A DNA stretch of 64,000 bases from Chaetoceros tenuissimus (lineage: Eukaryota; Bacillariophyta; Thalassiosirophyceae; Chaetocerotales; Chaetocerotaceae). The DNA is taken from positions 1,922,001-1,986,000 of the forward strand of contig BLLK01000047.1 in assembly GCA_021927905.1 (NCBI GenBank), written 5' to 3'. Each line of letters opens with the position of its first letter. The first letter of the stretch is position 1. Positions 1 through 10,174 of the stretch are shown here, piece by piece. The notes below the pieces were generated by a model. That model was not told the DNA's origin. It worked only from the letters and a program-made list of their open reading frames with translations, and searched no databases. Both the position numbers and the translations under genes were made by a program.

Positions 1-291
1 ATACCTCATTTTTGCAACGTTGAATAAGCCTAATGAAAATAAGTCAGTCGAGACCAATATGTGAATCAAGTACCTAAAAAACTCTTCATATCATGTAAAG
101 TGGCGAGCTTGGACTGGCAACAAAAGAACCCAACACTCAAAATTCTTACCTGTATTGTATTTTCAAGCACAATCTTTTGTAATAAAAGCAAAACCTAAAT
201 ATCTGTGAAGCTTTCAAATGTTAAAGCAGCCTATTTGAAGTAAAGCAACTGAATTTTATCTATTTGTCTATTTTATTCTACAAGGATTTTA

Positions 292-2640
292 TTAAAGAGC
301 TGGTCCTCCTGGAAATGGTGCAAGCGTAAGCACAGTAAAAATCATGGCACAGGTAAAAATAGTCACTCTTTTTTCATCAACCTCCGTCAGTTCATCTTTC
401 ATTGGAATATCTGCATTTCTCTGAAATAGAGTCACAATCAATCCAAAGAAAATCGAGATTGCAGATGTTTGTGTAAGTGCAGCGATGGCGAGGAATAATA
501 GAGTCAGAAATGATACAAGGTATGCAGAGCGTCTGCCAAAAACAGCTGTTGTAGCTCTTCCTCCGTCTAATCGACCAATTGGCAGTAAATTCAATGCATT
601 AGAAACAACACCAGCAAAGCCAACAAGAAACATTGGGTGAATAGGAATGAGTTGAGATGCTGGTAGTGTCATTACCTTTGGAGCTAGAATTGAGCACATT
701 GACCCAACAAGAAAGCTTGTCTTCATCAAAGCAGCAGGAATAACAGCGAATGTCGACAATGTTTCGGTTGAAGCACTCAGACTCAAGTTAATTCCTACAG
801 TCATGAGAAGAATTGAGAAAAATGCTGCAGTTAATGGCCCACTTATGGCAACATCGAAAAGCGCATTTTTGTCCTTTGGGAAAGATCGGAGTGGTGTAAT
901 GCTTCCAAAAGTACCAATCTGAAGTGAAGGAATTGGCACAGGCAAACCAATTTGAACATCATTCCTTTTCGCAATCAAGTGATGAGCAATTTCATGAACA
1001 CCACTCAAAGCAAAGACGCCCAAAAACACAGGCAAAAGAGCAGGAAGATTTGAGAGATCATTTTTATTGATGATTGAGTCAAAAAAGGTTGGGTTAAGAG
1101 CATAGCTCGAGACACTGTAGGCAAATGTTGCAATTATTGTCCCGACGATTGACAAAGCCTATTTCAAAAAATTGAAAAACAGTCAGTATCATATCCAGAT
1201 ATGAGAAACACATCCCAAATTATGACGAGGACTTTGACTTACTGTTATGGCTTTCTTTCCCTTTCCTCTCTCTGCACCTTGCTCTGGTATGACATTACTA
1301 GATACAGCGATTATAGTTGGCAAAGGTTCTGGGTCTCGAGACTCACCAGGTCTCCATTCGGGATCTTCCATTAGAAAGAGTTGAATTTTATCTGCTAAAC
1401 CGGCTTGTTCGAGTCGCAATTGTATCTGTGAAAATACTTTAGCACTATCAATTTCGTCATTTTCTAAACTTGCACCACTTTGCACTGCTCCATTTGTATC
1501 TAATATAGGTTTGGTGCGAAAAATACTTGTTTGTCTGTTTTTCACAAATGATCCACGATATACCGCAGCCCATTTTGTATAATCCCAATTCTCCACTCTG
1601 AAATTTGAGTCCCCTAGCACCTCTGATCTAATCTTTTTCAAATCGTCTGGGTCCAATGCTTTCCTGCATACAATTAGAAATGGCAATATGGAGGAAGGTA
1701 CCCACATAGGGACTTGAATTATGTCTTCCATCAAACTAGTTATGTTGACCTTTGGCCCCACTATTTCTTTCCCATTAACCCTGATGGTGACATTTTCTTG
1801 CATCATATCACCTAATGTATCACTCACATATCCATTCATTCCAATGAGTTGGTCACTGTTGCTGTTAACCTTTTTTGCAAGTTGTCTCTGAAACTCTTCC
1901 TCATCTGCACGAATTAGTTCTCGCAATCTTGCCTCTAATTGTGGTGCAAGGCCTCTCTTAACATCTTGCTTTGCGTCTAATAGAGTTTGAGCGTTTATGA
2001 TTTGGTCAATATTGAATTTCAGCATTTGTATTTCAGACTCCAAGGACTCTCTGGAATTTGATCTATCTCCAATGTTAAAATTGTTATTACTTGGATCTTG
2101 CTCGTCAATTGGAGCTAATTTCTGTATCCTTTTTTCAGCATCAGAAAGTCTCTTGTAAAGTCGTTCCACAAGCAATATCATTGTGCTTGAACTCAATTGT
2201 TTCTTTTGAAGAGACATCACAAGCCTTCTACCCAATTCACTTTCTGTAGTAACATCGATCTCGCCCTCCTCTACAGGTGTTATGAGATCTTTGGTCAACT
2301 CCTCATAGATTTCATCTAGCATTTTAGATTTCTTGCTTTCTTCCTGCGTTCTAGTCAGTCTAAGCATATTTTCTTCCTTAACAGCTTCATCCATTAGCTC
2401 TTTCGCCTTCTTCCGTAACCTTTCTGCTTCCTCAAGTGCTATTTTACCATTTATGGATGAAACGTTGGACTCGTCTGTCTTTAAGTTCAGTGCAGATATG
2501 TGACGAGTAGCTCTATACGAATTCAGGTTTGATATCCTCATTGGTGTAAATGCACTAACTTCATCATTATTGAAACAAAAAGATAGAATACAAATCAGGA
2601 AAATCTCATTGAGAATCCATGGAATCGATTTCTTCGTCAT
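292..2640 (-). CDS. EGY: EGY-type site-2 protease (M50), plastid-targeted
   Basis: This is a membrane-embedded zinc metalloprotease of the plant/algal EGY branch of S2P, which acts in thylakoid or plastid envelope membranes. The model has two exons, 2640-1243 and 1158-292, joined in phase 0 through an 84-nt GT..AG intron, giving 754 aa. The N-terminus has a hydrophobic signal followed by SAFTP, resembling the diatom ASAFAP plastid-import motif. Residues about 65-260 are charged and coiled-coil-like. The C-terminal part holds several membrane segments, the zinc site HEIAHH (about 521-526) and the third-ligand motif LDGGR (about 663-667). GTFGSITPLRSF is an EGY-like sequence. Both catalytic motifs are intact, so this resembles EGY1/EGY2 rather than the inactive EGY3. 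The next gene upstream on the same strand ends 570 nt away. Confidence 0.88.
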
Positions 2641-3209
2641 GACGATTTCCTAAAAATTGTGTAGAGGGTTTGATGATGGTACTTGATGAGCAGAGTTTCG
2701 ATTCCAGTGAATCTATAATCTATGACTAAACTACTACTACTTTGGAAAGAAACCAAGTATTTGAATTGTGGAAAATATGAATATGATGTGAATGAGAGTA
2801 TTAGAAGAGCTGTAACAACATCACAACATAAGAAGAATCATCAAAAACACACCGAGACAGAGAGAGCAGAAAGTTGAAGTTATTACGTCCCTTAGCTGTG
2901 TATTGCTAGTTGTTTGACACAATCTTAATGTACGCACAATGAATACTACAAGGATGACAACCTATTTTATATCTTTCATTGAAGTCGAAAAAACAAAGTC
3001 TACCCAAGTATGGATTTTACCTTAGACTACTGTGCTTGGATAGAAAGACTTTGACTGGACTATCATTTTTAGTTTGACTTCTTCATTATAATATTATAAA
3101 ATGCTAGCTTGTTTGGTGGTCAAAAATTTACTAAAAATTCATGGAAAAAGAGATGTCAAAGATGAAGATGAGATTTATCATCATTTCAACAGTCGCAAAA
3201 TGTAAAATT
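2641..3209. other. intergenic, no gene seen
   Basis: This is the spacer between the start of the EGY-type protease and the 3' end of guanylate kinase (both minus strand). It is AT-rich, with short purine runs and a TATAATATTATAAAA stretch near 3088. I see no open frame or RNA gene. Confidence 0.5.
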
Positions 3210-4067
3210 TTAAAGTTCAGGAGACATGACCTGGTTCAGGTGAGGGTACCATTCTTCCAATATCATGCGAAGATGATGAAAACACTTTTGTAGATCATCA
3301 TTTACGACAACATCGTCAAAGTTCCCATGTGCATAGCCAAAGTCAATTTCTCTTTGAGCATTACCCAGTCGTCTTTGGATTGCTTCTTCAGTTTCAGTTT
3401 TTCGATCACGAAGTCTTCTTTCCAATATTTCCATTGATGGTGGTGCAATGAATATAAAATGTGGTGTCAGAATAGATGTATCTTCCTTCACTCGCTTCGC
3501 TCCTTGAATATCAATGTCCAAAATACAAATTTTGCCCTTTTTAATTTCTTTTTCTACAGCTTTGTAACTTGTACCATAGATATTTCCATGTACTTCAGCA
3601 TGTTCAATAAATTCATTAGCTTGAATCTCTTTCATAATTTTCTCCTTTGAAGTAAAGTGATAGTGAACCCCATCGACTTCTCCTGGTCGTGGTCCTCTTG
3701 TCGTATGACTGACCGAGAATGATAAGGGATGATGATGCTGATGATCTTCTGGATCTATCCAATCTATCTTTACATTGTAGTAATCGACAAGCATTTGAAT
3801 TAAGGTGCCTTTTCCCACCCCAGAAGGTCCGCTTATTACCAAAGGACGTAATTGAGGATGTTCATGATGATGATGAATTGGTTCAAATAATTGCTCATTG
3901 TATGAATTGTCTCTAGAAAATCTCCAACCTATGAATATTATCGCACTCAGTACAAGAGCTGCTATCATGTAAATTGCCTTTGATGAACTCTTTTTTGGCA
4001 TTGAATTGTAATGAAAGTCTTTGCTATGACCTAAATGAGAATCTGAATAGTACCGACTCGAATTCAT
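3210..4067 (-). CDS. GUK1: guanylate kinase with N-terminal membrane anchor
   Basis: Guanylate kinase phosphorylates GMP (and dGMP) with ATP to make GDP. The single-exon frame is 285 aa, about 90 aa longer than a classical kinase of about 195 aa. The kinase core starts near residue 73. Its P-loop GPSGVGKG is at 80-87, followed by the GMP-site region SHTTRGPRPGEVDGVHYHF and ILDIDIQGAKRVK. The extra N-terminus has a polar stretch, one clear hydrophobic segment (about residues 31-48, ending IGWRF) and a His-rich linker (HHHHEH). A second His cluster (HQHHH) interrupts the core shortly after the P-loop, before SFSVSH. The anchor implies attachment to an organelle or ER membrane. No ASAFAP motif is visible, so the compartment is unknown. 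Confidence 0.9.
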   Translation of the reverse strand: MNSSRYYSDSHLGHSKDFHYNSMPKKSSSKAIYMIAALVLSAIIFIGWRFSRDNSYNEQLFEPIHHHHEHPQLRPLVISGPSGVGKGTLIQMLVDYYNVKIDWIDPEDHQHHHPLSFSVSHTTRGPRPGEVDGVHYHFTSKEKIMKEIQANEFIEHAEVHGNIYGTSYKAVEKEIKKGKICILDIDIQGAKRVKEDTSILTPHFIFIAPPSMEILERRLRDRKTETEEAIQRRLGNAQREIDFGYAHGNFDDVVVNDDLQKCFHHLRMILEEWYPHLNQVMSPEL

Positions 4068-4353
4068 GTCGACAGTAGTTTAAAAGCACATTCTTTGAAA
4101 TAGCTAGTATGTTGTACGTATGTGAGATCTAACTTGCTTGCTATGAAATATTAGTTGACGACTATGTAGCAATTATAAAAGAAAGAGAGAGTTGAGAGTG
4201 CAGTTATGAAGAAGTAAACTATGGTATTGTAATAACATATGAATACGTGGTAAAAGTGCTTCACACAGACATGAACGTTACGAATCTACTCATAACCACT
4301 TTATAACGGAGTTTTCACCTATTTTCACGGAAAAATAGGTACTTATTTCTTAT

Positions 4354-4477
4354 TTCTCAGCAATACATTTGTTTCCCCATTTTAGTTGATGAAACAACAA
4401 CTACTGTGCGATAGAAAGCAACGGGAAGCAAAAGAAGAAAATGAAAAAGAGAATCTACCTACTTCTCAGCAATACAC
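4354..4477. repeat. imperfect direct repeat, period about 109 nt
   Basis: A 14-nt core, ttctcagcaataca, occurs at 4354 and again at 4463. Each copy is followed by a similar stretch ending in gttgatgaaa or ggtgatgaaa. The repeat lies just upstream (in + coordinates) of the tRNA-His gene. No function can be assigned. It may be an old local duplication. Confidence 0.45.
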
Positions 4478-4536
4478 TGTCCACATTTAAGGTGATGAAA
4501 AAGAAACTCCTCTTCGAGAAGAAAAAGAAAACCCCA

Positions 4537-4608
4537 TGTCCAGACCGAGAATCGAACTCGGGTCATCGCAACCACAATGCGAGATACTAACCACTGTACT
4601 ATCTAGAC
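4537..4608 (-). tRNA. tRNA-His (GUG)
   Basis: Read on the minus strand, all four arms fold. The seven-pair acceptor stem is GTCTAGA with TCTGGAC (one G-U pair), with discriminator A. The D-arm is GTAC/GTAT. The anticodon stem is TCGCA/TGCGA with loop TTGTGGT, whose central bases GTG read His codons. The T-stem is CCGAG/CTCGG with loop TTCGATT. Length is 72 nt without the extra 5' G that tRNA-His normally receives after transcription. There is no intron. Confidence 0.93.
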
Positions 4609-5205
4609 CGCTAGTAACGGCTGATATTACAATTTAGAAACCTATGTATTGATACCTACCAGTCTTTGGATAAAGTCGAATCGAATAGAATATCAGTCGT
4701 AAACATCTTATTTTTTGTCGGTAAGGCTTGGAAGTGAGTAGACTAGCTTTTACATGTGAATTTGAGGTAGATAAAATGCATCTTGGAGAATAAAGGTTTT
4801 CCTTTTGAAGGAAATTATGTGGGTACTTATTTTTAAGAGGAAAGAATATAAGTGGAAATGATAGATCATCAGATATTTGATCTCACTTATTAAGCCAGCA
4901 GTTATCGTAACTCACCATTACTATAGTTGCAAAGCGGCTCTGGTAGAAAAAGCATCTTTTAGAACCGGAAGATAAGAAGTATCAAAGATTAGGTCCTCGA
5001 AAAAGGGCCTACTAGCCCAAGGGACTAGTCTTGATGTGAAAGGACTTGTCAGGTACTACCAATTGGAGTGAGACCCACCCACTCTTTTCAACAAGAATAA
5101 AGTTGTCCGATAGAGTATCATTATATAATCAATAGGATTGTATTCTTTTCCTTCATCAAAGTTTCCGAACGTAATTCAATCTAAGCCCATTCTCAAATAT
5201 TTACC

Positions 5206-5447
5206 TGAGTTCTAGCATGTTCCTTTCTAATCAATTTTTGTTCATTTGATAATGCCATCTTCCAATTGCTCCGATCATTCATCATAGCCTCATTATAGCA
5301 TCTATCAAGACATTCCTTTTTGTAGTAAAGTCTCCGTCTATAATCATCTGAAACAGGAGAATACCTATAGCAGCTCTTACAGAATTCCACCAGCCATTCT
5401 TGCCCTACCTCTTGATTCCTCGACTTTGGTGTAGCAGCACTGACCAT
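5206..5447 (-). CDS. possible small or partial hypothetical protein
   Basis: An ATG-initiated frame on the minus strand encodes about 80 aa with four Cys (CKSCYRY, ECLDRC) and a charged C-terminus. It ends at a plausible donor, CAG|GTAAAT. A possible continuation (IELRSETLMKEKN) follows only 24 nt further on, which is too short for an ordinary intron in this genome. I do not recognise the protein. It may be a lone exon, a decayed gene or chance. Confidence 0.25.
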
Positions 5448-5699
5448 TCCTACGGTAAAAGTTGACGGGGGTATGTTCCAAAATTAGTTGCAGAAACTAA
5501 TTAAAACGAACAAAATAGGGAAAGTGTTACAAGATGAAAAAGTCGTGCATAAAGTGAAATCAATACAAGACAGATCGTAATAATCGCATCCCTGAACTTC
5601 TGACTGGAGAGTCAACAAAACTCATTATTTCGGTGCAAGAAAACCATCATGAAGGAGAAGACATTTCAACTCATGATTTTTTTCAGAATTGACAAAAAT

Positions 5700-6600
5700 A
5701 CTTTCACTTTTTTCTGAAATAGGTGACACTGTTGGATATGCTATCAACGACTTGTGTGCTCTTCGACTTCCGTACGAATTTACCGAAAACATTACTAAGC
5801 TTATTGAAACTGTCATACGCGCTTGGACTCAATATATAAGGAAATGGAAGCGATAATGATGAAATACGATCGGAGGTGAAAATGTTGCAGGTGGACTCCA
5901 AATATTTTAATCAGAACTTCCTCACAGTATGTATTGAAGCTCTTGAAGCTATTGCAGCCCATGGAAAATCTTCTTTATCTATTCTAAAGTTTTCAATTGA
6001 TGCAGTAGAATCGCTTTTAGGTAACAAGGATTACTAGACTCATGACGTTCTTTGAAAAGCATTACCAAACTGTACCCATTGTGGAGACGAGGCTAATCTC
6101 TAATATTTAAACCTTCTAGCAAAAGCAAAAATCCCAGATTACACGTTCGAGTCATCATAACTACTGTTCTCCGACAACTCGTGATGAATCTCTAGTTCGT
6201 GCAGACCTGATTGCCAATTCCTCGCATAGTGAACACTAATGCTATTGAGTTGCTCCGGAAATCACTTGGATTCGAGCAAGAGAGATAGATTCAGATGCAA
6301 TGCTGGAAACTAAGGTATGCAGAAGAAAGAACACCATACCCAAGACCGCAGATGATTCTTCTAAAAAAGACTTTCAACTGAGTGGTACCAGATATGTAAG
6401 GATGCAGGCTGTGAGAACAAAAGGAATTTCTAATACTGTGTAAGCTTCTGAATATAAGATTGCCAATGTAATGGAAAAGGAGAAGGACAAAGAGTGGTCA
6501 ATGGAAAGCTACTTTTCGCGTAGGGCAAATGATGTGAGAATGAGAAAAATTGTGATAGCTGCTATATTGCCAAAGGAATTTCCATAGTACGTAAAGTAAA
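5700..6600 (+). pseudogene. apparent decayed coding region
   Basis: Several short stretches on the plus strand read like protein but do not form one frame. An amphipathic helix-like segment (GDTVGYAINDLCALRLPYEF then TENITKLIETVIRAW) lies near 5724-5855. Another is near 5882-6033 (EALEAIAAHGKSSLSILKF). A CTHCGDEANL-like piece is near 6070-6100, and a basic piece ends near 6460. Stops and frame changes lie between them. The family is not recognised. The region could also hold exons of a gene I cannot assemble. Confidence 0.3.
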
Positions 6601-6724
6601 AGAAAAGGAGAACGTTTGCTTTTTCTATTTCAATTTCTCTTTAGTAAATAAAACATTTTTTAATTTTATTCAATTTCAAATATTTTTGAATAATCTCATT
6701 GGTCATTCCAAGCGAAGCTTGGTC

Positions 6725-6982
6725 ATGCCTTCTTCAACGATGGAGGACCCAGTTGGTTCAGATCTTCACGAGATTATTACAAATCGTCAGACAAGAATAT
6801 CGAATGAAAAATGGAAAGTTACGAGACAATTCTATTACCGTTTTTTTCTAACTGAAACACGCTTCGCGCAAAAAGAAGAGTGGCGCCGATTGCGAACACT
6901 CTACGAAAAAAATAAAAAACAAAAAACTAGTTTTTTTTCAACAACAACTTTTAATGATAAAGCCACTTCAAGCTCTAACTAA
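6725..6982 (+). CDS. hypothetical small protein (doubtful)
   Basis: An ATG-started frame of 85 aa, rich in charged and aromatic residues (WKVTRQFYYRFFL). It is unrelated to anything I recognise. It lies in the gene-poor stretch between the decayed region and the IQ protein. It may be an orphan gene, a fragment of the upstream relic or chance. Confidence 0.22.
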   Translation: MPSSTMEDPVGSDLHEIITNRQTRISNEKWKVTRQFYYRFFLTETRFAQKEEWRRLRTLYEKNKKQKTSFFSTTTFNDKATSSSN

Positions 6983-8187
6983 CCAACAATACTTGACCAC
7001 ACTTCATAGATTCATAATAGATTATGTAAAAAGTCGATCTTGCCCTTGATTTGAATTGAAAGGAACTCAACATGCTGCCTTGCTGTTGATACATGATAGA
7101 GCCGCCCATGACGCACGACTTCTTGTTCTTGCTTCTTCTCGCTAATTGTTCATCTGATTTAGTGCTGCCCTCTTTACACACTCTATCAGAAAGCCTATAA
7201 ACGCATGAGAGAGATTGGCTAATGTATATGTTTGTATGGACAGTAGGATTCTTTGAAAGACCATCATCATTATCTGAGGAGCGAAGTACTAAGCGACCGG
7301 AGTACACAAGTGCGACTTCGGAACTAAATGTTGACCGGAAGCTACTTACAAGGACAGGAAGGCTTATGGAAAGAGTATTCACTTTAATCATGTTTAGAGT
7401 TCGAGTCGAGAGTGATCAAAAAGATCGAATCGAATGAATGGAGAACTTTTTGAATAGGGAGAAGGTAGAAATTCAAATGATATCCTTTCTTCTTGAGGTG
7501 ACTTGCCATGTCGCTCGCAACATTATAAATTAAAGCCAAGTATTCCATACGACTTATTAATTTAACTCTATTCAAATGAACTAGTAATCATAAGACCATT
7601 CTTCAATGATCTTCAAATGACGAATGTATGCATGGTGTACAACTCGACACGAATCATAAAATGGTCTATTCTTATCCTCTCCGGATGTCGAGAATGCTCT
7701 ACCTTCATCCTAAAATCTTTTCCTAACTTGAATCCACTAAAAAGGATTGAGAAGTAGGTTCTAGAGTAGCTTGCTTCTAGCACGAGGAGGAGGAGAAGCA
7801 ACTTTTTGTGGTGTCGTATCGTAGCACTACCACCACAGCCAGTAATACAGCTTTCTTCACGCACCACTGCCTTTCCCTCCAAGTAATGCACTAAGTAGAT
7901 GTAACATCAGCATTTTGCATGGCTCTGAAGGGTTGTGTTCGTTCAATGGGGCAGTTTAAGTGAAAAGAAGAGATGTGTTTAGCTGTGAAAAAAAAGTTTT
8001 TTCAAAAATTTTTGCGAGCCGTGAGAGAGGGGTCGGCTAAAAACCTGTGGGGGTGGCTGCAGTTAAAAAAAATCGGTAATACGGGCAGCTCAAAATTTCA
8101 ACACAGGTCTTTTTGCGGAACTTTGGTTGCAATTGTTTCAATAGAGAAGAAAAAAGATTTCTCTCACGAACTGGATTCTCTCACATA
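6983..8187. other. gene-poor stretch upstream of the IQ/WW gene
   Basis: No convincing gene. Overlapping frames occur on both strands (for example minus 6975-7391) without family features. Near 8020-8110 the sequence is unusually G-rich for the region, and it contains two acceptor-like sites (tttcaacacag near 8105, tttcaatag near 8144). The downstream gene may therefore have an upstream exon here that I could not define. Confidence 0.4.
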
Positions 8188-10017
8188 ATGAAGGAGTACT
8201 GTGGACGAGATTTAAGTAGAATGGTTGCCAACGTTTACGATCCTAATCACAGAGGCAATATCGACTGGCGAGAGATTATGTTCCAATGCTTTGTGCTTTC
8301 CAATTTCGATCTCTCACCTAGAGAGGCACTAATAAGTGCTTTTGACTTTTTCACGGACTCGTCATCCACAGTGAAGGGAGAAGCTATTCAAAACATCCTT
8401 CTATACCTCTTATCTCCAGAAACGTTGCCAGAATTTCTGGATAAATTCTACGAGAAGTGGGTGAACATTAGACTTGAAGGGACTACTTGTCGGTTCGAAG
8501 GAAACTTTAGAGTTATTGATGAAAGAATTTCTTTTCGATTGTACTCGGAAATTGTTAAAAGCATTGTGGTTGAATCAGAGTCGTATGAAGCGTTTGAATG
8601 TCAATTCTATCCATCATATCTTTGGCAAATTCAGGAGTGTAGAAGGCACATTCGACAGTGTTTGGAAAGAGCGACAATCACAGCAAAGAAATCCGCCATT
8701 ATCAAGTGGCAGGAAGAAAGTAATCGTCGACAAAAGGCACATGAAACGTTTTCAAGAATAGCATTTAGACTTTATCGACGAATGAATCAAAAGAGTTTTG
8801 ACTTATGGAAAAGACATACAATGTTTTGCTTAGCTGCAGTCGAAATTCAAAGAAGTCTAAGAGGTTTCTTAGCAAGGAAAGCCTGTCAGGCAAAGTTGGC
8901 GGAAGAACGCAGTTCAATTCTAATACAATCTGTAGCCAGAAGATGGCTAGTTCATTCACGATACAAGTGGCTTCAAACTATTCGAGATGAGGCTGCTTAT
9001 AGAATTCAAACTTGTTGCAGATGGCACCAAGAACAGATAATTCAAAAGAAAAGACTCGAAACAGCTCTGGATGTGGAGAGAAGAAGACAGATGAAACTCG
9101 AGCAAAAGGCTAATGAAATGATGGTAAACAGAGGCTTTACTCGTTTGCAAAGAGTTTTCCGGTCTAATCTCATGAGAAAAGAAATAAGAAAAAGTGTCGC
9201 CAAGCGACAAAGAGAAATCAAGGTACTGAATGAAATGAATTTGAGGCAAGCTCTTCTACAACAAGAGAAAGAGATCCATGAGAGGCAAGCTTGTGCATTT
9301 AGGGAAAGACGACTTGCACAAATTGAAATCGCCGAGAAACAGTTGGAGAGAAACTTCATTCAAAAGAAAACACTACAGAAAAGAAGATTCACGGAGAAGA
9401 TTGAAAGCATCGAGAAACGCGAACAGAACGAGCAAAATAGAAAAGATCAAAATGTTCTTGAAACTTTGAAGGAAAACTGGGAAAAGGATATTGCTAAACA
9501 ATGCACATCTCTGCAAAAACTTTGTAGTGATAGTCTTCGCAATGCTGAAACTGCTTCAGAGAAAGAACTGAAGAAGAAGATCCTCTCCTTGAGCAAGAAG
9601 AAACTTAAAGGAGTTCTAAAGTTTGCTGATTCACAGAATAGAAAAATGGAGTTAAAGGAGGCAAATGATATTGCACTGAAGCTTGCAATAGATGATTGTG
9701 TCTCGGCCAAGAAAGCTGAGTTGCAAAATTTGATTATGAAGGCAGTAGCAGACACAAAACAAACTCAAAGCATTTTACGAGAACAAAAGAACAAGGAGAT
9801 TAAACAACACAAGTTAGAAAATGCGAAGAAGATATTGCATTCAGCATTACTTCGATATATGGCAAGGAGAAAAGTTCAGGCAATAGCCAAAGTGTCATTT
9901 GAAAAAATATACAATGAAAAATATGAAGCCTTTTACTACCGCAACAAGAGAACAGGTGAGGTGTCTTGGTACAAACCAAAAATACTTGGCAGTGGAGATG
10001 TGCCTAATTCTACATAA
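8188..10017 (+). CDS. IQ-motif coiled-coil protein with EF-hand-like and WW-like ends
   Basis: From the first ATG the frame is 609 aa. It stays open about 75 nt upstream behind acceptor-like sequence, so an upstream exon is possible. Near the start, DPNHRGNIDWRE has EF-hand loop spacing. Around residues 200-290 there are two or three IQ motifs (VEIQRSLRGFLARKA, ILIQSVARRWL, YRIQTCCRW), which normally bind calmodulin or myosin-type light chains. The middle is long charged coiled coil (about 300-560). The C-terminus, YEAFYYRNKRTGEVSWYKP, matches the second half of a WW domain. The build suggests a cytoskeletal or flagellar scaffold, but that is inference. It converges with the next gene across 157 nt. 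Confidence 0.8.
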   Translation: MKEYCGRDLSRMVANVYDPNHRGNIDWREIMFQCFVLSNFDLSPREALISAFDFFTDSSSTVKGEAIQNILLYLLSPETLPEFLDKFYEKWVNIRLEGTTCRFEGNFRVIDERISFRLYSEIVKSIVVESESYEAFECQFYPSYLWQIQECRRHIRQCLERATITAKKSAIIKWQEESNRRQKAHETFSRIAFRLYRRMNQKSFDLWKRHTMFCLAAVEIQRSLRGFLARKACQAKLAEERSSILIQSVARRWLVHSRYKWLQTIRDEAAYRIQTCCRWHQEQIIQKKRLETALDVERRRQMKLEQKANEMMVNRGFTRLQRVFRSNLMRKEIRKSVAKRQREIKVLNEMNLRQALLQQEKEIHERQACAFRERRLAQIEIAEKQLERNFIQKKTLQKRRFTEKIESIEKREQNEQNRKDQNVLETLKENWEKDIAKQCTSLQKLCSDSLRNAETASEKELKKKILSLSKKKLKGVLKFADSQNRKMELKEANDIALKLAIDDCVSAKKAELQNLIMKAVADTKQTQSILREQKNKEIKQHKLENAKKILHSALLRYMARRKVQAIAKVSFEKIYNEKYEAFYYRNKRTGEVSWYKPKILGSGDVPNST

Positions 10018-10174
10018 ACGAAGAGAAGGAAAAGACCATTTATAACATTCAGCCAAGATAAAACAATTTCTACTAAAAATAGGGGATATAAAGATTACAA
10101 GAGCTCTTCTAATACAAACATTTATTTTATGAAACATCCAACCAAAGTTAACCCAAAACAAGTGATCAATGCTT

